Below, piece after piece: positions 6,680-6,875 of a stretch of 6,875 nucleotides of DNA. The position numbers were made by a program, and so were the translations under genes. Each line of letters starts with the position of its first letter. The stretch's first letter is position 1. The notes below the pieces were generated by a model, which did no database searches, was not told the origin of the DNA, and saw only the letters and a program-made list of their open reading frames with translations. This stretch comes from Desulfobacterales bacterium (GTDB lineage Bacteria > Desulfobacterota > Desulfobacteria > Desulfobacterales > UBA5852), in assembly GCA_016735415.1 (NCBI GenBank), contig JAERRP010000838.1, positions 1-6,875 of the forward strand, in the 5' to 3' direction.

Positions 6680-6875
6680 AACAGGACCGCGATTTTGGCG
6701 GCCGTCGGTTTCAGTTTTATGGGAAACGATATCCGAAGCGCATGCAAAGATCAAAAAGAAGGCGCCGGGTGCCGGCAGGCTCATCCCCATGATCCTGGTC
6801 CTTGCGGTTCCCACCACAAGGGTCAGTTCTTGGTCCAAAATTCTGCAACATCTACACCCTGCCAATCAGTGATAT
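6680..6875. other. Region downstream of the operon with no supported gene
   Basis: No convincing coding region, RNA gene or terminator was found. A short hairpin GCCGG/CCGGC with a 3-base loop lies at 6764-6776 but lacks a T-run. A plus-strand frame from ATG 6719 stays open to the window edge, but its composition (rich in Gly, His, Gln, Cys) is unlike a transporter subunit and no ribosome binding site precedes it. Confidence 0.5.

Noticed and set aside
6686..6720. Possible intrinsic terminator after the TAXI receptor gene
   Set aside because: Only a 4-bp stem (CCGC/GCGG) forms, and the later T-rich bases are not directly adjacent, so it does not meet the hairpin plus T-run pattern.
6665..6865. 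66-codon minus-strand open frame from a TTG at the right edge
   Set aside because: Non-ATG start, overlaps the 3' end of the TAXI gene, and has no recognisable domain.

Overview
The window looks like chromosomal DNA from a GC-rich Gram-negative bacterium. Two proteins carry lipoprotein-type signals and a third carries a Sec signal typical of a periplasmic binding protein. The combination of a bacterial GH3-type enzyme, a TAXI-type TRAP receptor and this base composition suggests a deltaproteobacterium-like (Desulfobacterota) sulfate reducer or relative. That placement is an inference from gene content; no rRNA or other phylogenetic marker is present.

Layout: (i) 1-1432, minus strand, most of a GH3-superfamily acyl-adenylating/amido synthetase gene whose 3' end lies outside the window; (ii) 1433-1817, a divergent intergenic region with several inverted repeats but no well-spaced promoter that I can defend; (iii) 1818-6679, plus strand, four tightly packed genes that look like one operon: a membrane-anchored alpha/beta hydrolase with a Cys nucleophile elbow, a muconate-cycloisomerase-subgroup enolase-superfamily enzyme, a lipoprotein with a C-terminal fumarylacetoacetate-hydrolase (FAH) fold, and a TAXI-family TRAP solute receptor. 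The gaps are 2, 23 and 43 nt. (iv) 6680-6875 holds no gene I can support.

How they might work together (inference): the TAXI protein would capture a small carboxylate in the periplasm. The two anchored hydrolase-like proteins would act on ester or C-C bonds outside the cytoplasm. The enolase-superfamily enzyme (cytoplasmic, no signal) would epimerise, racemise or cycloisomerise a carboxylate-bearing substrate. GH3 proteins activate carboxylates with ATP and, in plants, join them to amino acids, so N-acyl amino acid or aromatic/carboxylate chemistry is a reasonable common theme. No substrate can be read from the sequence. The most unusual points are the export of an FAH-fold protein with a long N-terminal extension, the GHCFG nucleophile elbow, and the mixture of cytoplasmic and cell-envelope enzymes in one apparently undescribed operon.
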